Source of the DNA: Aedes albopictus | Taxonomy: Eukaryota; Arthropoda; Insecta; Diptera; Culicidae | Direction: 5' to 3' | Assembly: GCF_035046485.1 (NCBI RefSeq) | Contig: NC_085137.1 | Coordinates: 130,514,703-130,578,702, forward strand | DNA: 64,000 bases | Shown here: positions 58,300 to 64,000 of the stretch, in pieces | Layout of the letters: every line of letters starts with the position of its first letter | Numbering within the stretch: the first letter of the stretch is position 1 | Made by a program: the position numbers and the translations under genes | The notes under the pieces: generated by a model | The model's database searches: none | Told to the model about the DNA's origin: nothing | The model's input: only the letters and a program-made list of their open reading frames with translations

Positions 58300-58999
58300 T
58301 TAAAAAATCGTTTTTGTTCCACACCGCTTATTCAATTCGTTACCAGATTATATGCCTACTTCCACAATTTGAGCTGATTTGGTTGAAAATTGAGACTACA
58401 CAAGCCCTTCAAAGCTTGCATGGGAATCACTATGGGAAAACGATGTTTTTCTTTCAATCAACCGTAGTATTCCCCCTAGTGCCCTAGAGGGTTAATTGAC
58501 CCTTGGGTCTCCTAGGCTACTCTATCAGATACAATTTTGCCAAAGACCGCATTCAAATCGGACGCCTCATTAATTGGTTATCGATTTGTATCCACCTGGA
58601 CAAACTTTAATAGTGATCCTCCAACTTCTCAGCAGGTAACATTATTGCTATTACATATGTTTCACTTAGCAGTGATACCCACCGAATAATTTAACCATCA
58701 TGAGTTAAGATTTCGATTCTGGATAAAAATCGGTAACTAATTAATGAGGCATACGATTTGAATATATTCATGAGCAAAGTTGTAGCTAATAGATTAGCCT
58801 AGGAGTCCCAAGGGTCAACTAACCCTCTAGGACACTTGGGGAAATGCCACGATCGATTGAATGAAACACATCGGTTTCCCATAGTAATTCCCATACAAAC
58901 TTTGAAGGGCTTGTGCACTCTCAATTCAGCTCAAATTTTGGGAGAAGGCATAGAATATGGTTACGAATCGACTAAGCGGTGTCGAGCAAAAACGATTTT
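58300..58999. mobile_element. 700-bp diverged foldback element
   Basis: The left arm (58300-58600) and right arm (58720-58999) are diverged inverse copies. They share AATTTGAGCTGA, AAGCCCTTCAAAG, CCCTAGAGGGTTA, CCTAGGCTA and CATTAATTGGTTA-like words. No coding content and no clear target duplication. Confidence 0.75.
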
Positions 59000-59690
59000 T
59001 CGAACCATGCTAATACATATATACAGTGTATCAAGTAATTGTCCGTACAGCAATTTTTTGGTCAAAATAATTTTTCATTTAAATGATTATAACTTTTTTA
59101 TATGTCAATCAAAAATGCTGAAATTTTGACCAAATTTAACCCATACATTAAAGCTCCTTTGATAAAATTTTGAGCCAGATCGAATAAGTTTTCTGAAAGT
59201 TATAGTAAAACTTATAAAATTTTTGAATACATTTTTAAAACATTATATCTTAATATGTACATGATGAAACTTTTTCAATATTTTTCGTGTTACAGCTTAT
59301 ATCTAAGGCTTTCATATGGAGCTTCGTTTAAGCTTTTATATTCACTACAAAAAATATGAAAAATTTGTATATGTTCAGAGCGTCATTTGGAAATTTATCA
59401 TATTTTGATCAAAAAAAGTGCCAAGTGTTTTCAGCTTTTTTAAACTCTCTTAATGATATATTTTTATACAGGGCCTACTAAACTACATATGAAGAGTGGG
59501 TCCTATGGATTGTTCGTTCAGTTAATGTACTTTTATTGGTGGAAAACATTTGGCAGATTATATGTGCAAAATATGGCAAATTTTAAAACATCGTCAACTA
59601 CATACGCACATTTTTCATATTTTTTGTAGTGAATTTTAAACTCCAAACATAGCTGCATATAAAAGCCTAAGGTATAAGATGTAACACACG
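59000..59690. mobile_element. AT-rich inverted repeat, about 59285-59690
   Basis: CGTGTTACAGCTTATATCTAAGGCTTT near 59288 is matched inversely by AAAAGCCTAAGGTATAAG near 59660, and ATTCACTACAAAAAATATGA by its inverse near 59610. An unrelated AT-rich leader precedes it. No gene. Confidence 0.65.
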
Positions 59691-61945
59691 GTAAAGGCTG
59701 GGTATGCTGCGCAATTCAGATCCCATTGTGATCCACTAGCCTCTGCCCAGCAACTCCTATCCCTCCACGCGGTACCGGCCGGAAACTATGAGCAACCTTA
59801 GGGAAGATCGGGTAACCAACGCCGGTGGGAACTTTGGTCGTAGGCTGACAGGGAAGGGGGAGTTTGCTTCGGCAAACCTGAGCGTCTATTCTCCAGGAGG
59901 AGTGGCTCACAACAGTGTCTGATCCCCATGTTAGGGGCGGCTGATCTACGTCCGAATGCCAGGGAAGGACTCTAAGCTCAACTGTGCACTACCCAAGTAA
60001 CAGAACTAGCTGAATAACAGTTTCTTAAGCTATAGTTTGCTTAAGAGTAGTTTGTTCCACTCTTGTACAGCAAAAATGTTTGTTGGGTATGGTCCTCCGG
60101 AAAGTAGGGGGTTGTTTTCAGGCCCTACGAGCCAGCCGTAAAAAAAAACCATTGTAACGGAAAATCAGCAACAGAATAATACGAACCGTGACCAACGGCA
60201 ACGACCCCAGCGAACAAAAAGGACTTGCGATTAGAAACTCGGTACGTGGAACTGCCGATCTCTCAACTTCATTGGGAGCACCCGCATACTCGCCGATCTA
60301 CTGAAGGACCGCGGGTTCGGCATCGTAGCGCTGCAGGAGGTGTGTTGGACAGGATCCATGGTGCGAACGTTTAGAGGTAATCATACCATCTACCAGAGCT
60401 GCGGCAACACACGCGAGCTGGGAACAGCTTTCATCGTGATGGGTGATATGCAGAGGCGCGTGATCGGTTGGTGGCCGATCGACGAAAGAATGTGCAGGTT
60501 GAGGATCAAGGGCCGATTCTTCAACTCCAGCATAATAAACGTGCACAGCCCGCACTCCGGAAGTACTGATGATGACAAGGACGCATTTTACGCGCAGCTC
60601 GATCGCGAGTACGATCGCTGCCCAAGCCACGACGTCAAGATCATCATAGGAGATTTGAACGCTCAGGTAGGCCAGGAGGAGGAATTCAGACCGACGATTG
60701 GTAAGTTCAGCGCCCACCAGCAAACGAATGAAAACGGCCTACGACTCATTGATTTCGCCGCATCCAAAAATATGGCCATACGTAGCACCTTTTTCCAACA
60801 CAGCCTCCCTTATCGTAACACCTGGAGATCACCACAGCAGACGGAATCTCAAATCGACCACGTTCTGATTGACGGACGGCACTTCTCCGACATTATCGAC
60901 GTCAGGACCTGTCGTGGCGCCAACATCGACTCCGACCACTATCTGGTGACGGTAAAACTGCGCCCAAAACTCTCCGTCATCAACAATGTACGGTACCGGC
61001 GACCGCCACGGTACAACCTAGAGCGACTGAAGCAACCGGATGTACCCACAGCATACGCGCAGAACCTCGAAGCCGCGTTGCCAGACGAGGGCGAGCTCGA
61101 TGAGGCCCCTCTAGAGGACTGCTGGAGTACAGTGAAAGCAGCCATCAACGACGCAGCCGAGAGCACCATCGGGTACGTGGAACGGAATCGACGGAACGAT
61201 TGGTTCGACGAAGAGTGCAGAATGGTTTTGGAGGAGAAGAACGCAGCGAGGGCGGTAATGCTGCAGCAAGGGACTCGACATAACGTGGAACGTTACAAAC
61301 AGAAGCGGAAACAGCAGACCCGCCTCTTTCGGGAGAAAAAGCGCCGCCTGGAAGAAGCGGAGTGTGAAGAAATGGAACTGCTGTGCCGTTCCCAAGAAAC
61401 ACGGAAGTTCTATCAGAAGCTCAACGCATCCCGCAACGGCTTCGTGCCGCGAGCCGAAATATGCAGGGATAAGGACGAAGGCCTCTTGACGGACGGACGT
61501 GAGGTGATCGAAAGGTGGAAGCAGCACTTCGATCAGCACCTGAACGGCGTGGAGAACGTAGGCACGGGAGCCCACGGCAACGGAAGGAACGACGACGCCA
61601 GTGCAGCGGAGGACGGAAATGAACCAACTCCCACGCAGAGGGAAGTTAAGGATGCCATTCACCAGCTCAAAACCAACAAAGCAGCTGGTAAGGATGGTAT
61701 CGCAGCTGAACTCATCAAGATGGGCCCAGAAAAGTTGGCCACCTGTCTGCATCGGCTGATAGTCAGGATCTGGGAAGCCGAACAGCTACCGGAGGAGTGG
61801 AAGGAAGGGGTAATCTGCCCCATTCACCAAGAAAGGCGACCATTTGGAATGTGATAACTTCAGGGCGATCACTATTTTGAATGCTGCCTACAAAGTGCTA
61901 TCCCAGATCATCTTCCGTCGTCTGTCACCTAAAACAAATGAGTTC
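59691..61945 (+). pseudogene. RTE-type retroelement copy, 3'-truncated
   Basis: 59691 to about 60180 is a likely 5' UTR. From about 60180 the frame encodes a basic leader, then the APE endonuclease (GTWNCRSLNF, VALQEVCW, IIGDLNAQVG, IDHVLIDGRHF, SDHYLV), a linker and the start of RT (KTNKAAGKDGIAAELIKMG, then LPEEWKEGVICPI). An in-frame TAG at 60232-60234 lies where RTE proteins have Trp, just before KLGTWNC. A one-base insertion near 61828 shifts the frame, so KKGDHLECDNFRAITILNAA continues in another frame. RT is cut off at about 61945, before its catalytic motifs, by a 16-bp repeat. The endonuclease frame 60340-61854 is otherwise open for 504 codons. Confidence 0.88.
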
Positions 61946-61959
61946 GTGGGAATCTATGA

Positions 61960-62140
61960 CAAAAGGTCGAAAGACATAAGGTCGAAGGACAAAAGGTCGA
62001 AGGACAAAAGGTCGAATGGACAAAAGGTCGAATGGACAAAAGGTCGAATGGACAAAAGGTCGAATGGACAAAAGGTCGAATGGACATAAGGTCGAATGGA
62101 CAAAAGGTCGAATGGACAAAAGGTCGAATAGAACAAAAGG
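61960..62140. repeat. 16-bp microsatellite TCGAATGGACAAAAGG
   Basis: About ten units of TCGAATGGACAAAAGG, with shorter variants (TCGAAGGACAAAAGG and GACATAAGG) at the left. It starts exactly where the RTE copy stops, so it may be the tail region of the insertion or a break point. Confidence 0.9.
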
Positions 62141-62279
62141 TATAATTGACAGTAGACAATTTGGAAGACATGATAAAGTGGTCAGTAAAACGACAATTAG
62201 CTTATATGCAGCTATTTACTACCGCATTGCAATTCGAAATAGATGCCTAGAATGATAGAAAGTAGAAGCCAATGAGCCA

Positions 62280-64000
62280 TTTTACGAGACGTTTCGGATC
62301 CCCCTAAAACCTCCAGAAACCCCATGTAACGCACCTCAGACCCTCCGAAACCCCAGAAAACGGCATGTAACGCCTGCGTAACGTTTCTGAAATCCGCCAA
62401 AAATACTCTGAAGCTCTTTGGAATGCCTCCAAAATCCCCCTTAAATCCCCGGAAACCCCATGTAACGCACCTCAGACCCTCCAAAACCCCAGAAAACGGC
62501 ATGTAACGCCTTCGTAACGTTTCTGGAATCCGCCGAAAATGCTCTGAAGCTCTTTGGAATGCCTTCAAAATCCCCCTAATACCCCCAGAAACCCCATGTA
62601 ACGCACCTCAGACCTTCCGAAACCCCTGAAAACGCTATGTAACGCTTCCGTAACGCTTGTGAAATCTGCCGAAAATTCTCTGAAGCTGCCTCCAAAATCC
62701 CCCTTAAATCCCCGGAAACCCCATGTAACGCACCTCAGACCCTCCAAAACCCCAGAAAACGGCATGTAACGCCTTCGTAACGTTTCTGGAATCCGCCGAA
62801 AATAATCTGAAGCTCTTTGGAATGCCTCCAAAATCCCCCTAATACCCCCAGAAACCCCATGTAACGCACCTCAGACCCTCCGAAACCCCAGAAAACGGCA
62901 TGTAACGCCTGCGTAACGTTTCTGAAATCCGCCAAAAATGCTCTGAAGCTCTTTGGAATGCCTCCAAAATCCCCCTTAAACCCCCAGAAACCCCATGTAA
63001 CGCACCTCAGACCCTCCGAAACCCCAGAAAACGGCATGTAACGCCTGCGTAACGTTTCTGAAATCCGCCAAAAATGCTCTGAAGCTCTTTGGAATGCCTC
63101 CAAAATCCCCCTTAAACCCCCAGAAACCCCATGTAACGCACCTCAGACCTTCCGAAACCCCTGAAAACGCTATGTAACGCTTCCGTAACGTTTGTGAAAT
63201 CCGCTGAAAATTCTCTGAAGCTCTTTGGAATACCTCCAAAATCCCCCTTAAACCCCCGGAAACCCCGTGTAACGCACCTTAGACCCTCCGAAACCCCAGA
63301 AAACGGCATGTAACGCCTTCGTAACGTTTCTGAAATCCACCGAAAAATGCTCTGAAGTTCTTTGGAATGCCTCCAAAATCCCCCTTAAACCCCCAGAAAC
63401 CCCATGTAACGCACCTCAGACCTTCCGAAACCCCTGAAAACGCTATGTAACGCTTCCGTAACGTTTGTGAAATCCGCTGAAAATTCTCTGAAGCTCTTTG
63501 GAATGCCTTCAAAATCCCCCTAAAACCCCCAAAAACCCCATGTAACGCACCTCAGACCCTCCGAAACCCCAGAAAACGGCATGTAACGCCTGCGTAACGT
63601 TTCTGAAATCCGCCAAAAATGCTCTGAAGCTCTTTGGAATGCCTCCAAAATCCCCCTTAAACCCCCAGAAACCCCATGTAACGCACCTCAGACCTTCCGA
63701 AACCCCTGAAAACGCTATGTAACGCTTCCGTAACGTTTGTGAAATCCGCTGAAAATTCTCTGAAGCTCTTTGGAATGCCTCCAAAATCCCCCTTAAACCC
63801 CCGGAAACCCCGTGTAACGCACCTTAGACCCTCCGAAACCCCAGAAAACGGCATGTAACGCCTTCGTAACGTTTCTGAAATCCACCGAAAAATGCTCTGA
63901 AGTTCTTTGGAATGCCTCCGAAATCCCCCTAATACCCCCAGGAATCCCATGTAACGCACCTCAGGCCCTCCGAAACCCCCAAAAACGCCATATAACGCCT
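62280..64000. repeat. 136-bp satellite with four-unit higher-order pattern
   Basis: ATGTAACGCACCTCAGACC recurs about 13 times at 127-138 bp (mostly 135-137), running off the window. Units are of three kinds: A with CGGCATGTAACGCCTGCG, A' with CCGTGTAACGCACCTTAG, and B with CGCTATGTAACGCTTCCG. From 62994 the order is A B A' B A B A', a repeat of about 542 bp. Since 136 is not a multiple of three, frames change each unit; the open frames on the minus strand are not genes. Confidence 0.93.

Noticed and set aside
62212..63959. Overlapping minus-strand frames of 65-122 codons with repeated RCVTWGFWGFKGDFGG
   Set aside because: They are translations of the 136-bp satellite, which changes frame every unit; no gene structure.

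Overview
This window looks like non-coding and repeat-rich DNA from a culicine (Aedes-like) mosquito. It has spliced genes with GT/AG introns, very long transposon-filled introns, APE-type non-LTR retroelements of RTE/BovB type, tRNA-derived SINEs, BEL/Pao and hAT elements, and dispersed minisatellites. No species can be assigned from the sequence alone. Only two protein-coding genes are supported. The first is the insect ERK MAP kinase rolled (rl) on the + strand, seen as four internal exons at 17624-17734, 46686-46820, 47416-47532 and 47598-47954. The second is one terminal coiled-coil exon at 56910-57335 that resembles the SAPCD2 (suppressor APC domain-containing) C terminus. One tRNA-Lys(UUU) gene lies antisense in an rl intron at 47070-47142. 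The first rl exons (glycine-rich loop, catalytic Lys) and the last coding exon were not found. At least 17735-46685, a 28,951-bp intron, is therefore intronic, and 1-17623 probably is too.

Layout. 1-2480 is a 24-bp minisatellite containing a perfect 72-bp-arm hairpin. 2480-7060 holds decayed repeats and a three-level nest: a SINE inside a 2.0-kb TA-flanked element inside a 2.9-kb TA-flanked element. 9374-15206 is a deep nest around a hAT-type element (10487-14145) with a perfect 8-bp target duplication; its body is a minisatellite, itself hit by a TTAA-flanked MITE. 17624-17734 is an rl exon. 18990-31000 has decayed minisatellites, SINEs, a 790-bp 11-bp-unit microsatellite and AT-rich intron. 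31291-40294 is a second hAT-type element with a perfect 8-bp target duplication. It carries over 4 kb of minisatellite, and a very young BEL/Pao LTR element (35706-39365, apparently identical LTRs, GAATT duplication) inserted into that array. 40303-46260 is one minus-strand RTE copy split by a minisatellite block, a 761-bp palindromic TTA-flanked MITE and another insert. 46686-47954 holds the rl catalytic exons. 50501-51000 is an assembly gap of exactly 500 N. 51001-52672 is a minisatellite ending in the same hAT end family as 10487-14145. 52680-56700 mixes minisatellites, MITEs and a LINE fragment. 56910-57335 is the coiled-coil exon. 57860-61945 has palindromes and a second, + strand RTE copy. 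62280-64000 is a 136-bp satellite with a four-unit higher-order pattern that runs off the window.

The main observation is that non-autonomous hAT elements with intact ends and target duplications carry long minisatellite arrays as their body, and two members of one end family carry different arrays. This points to transposition as a means of dispersing satellites. The many long open frames in the arrays follow from stop-poor repeat units close to a multiple of three in length and are not called as genes.
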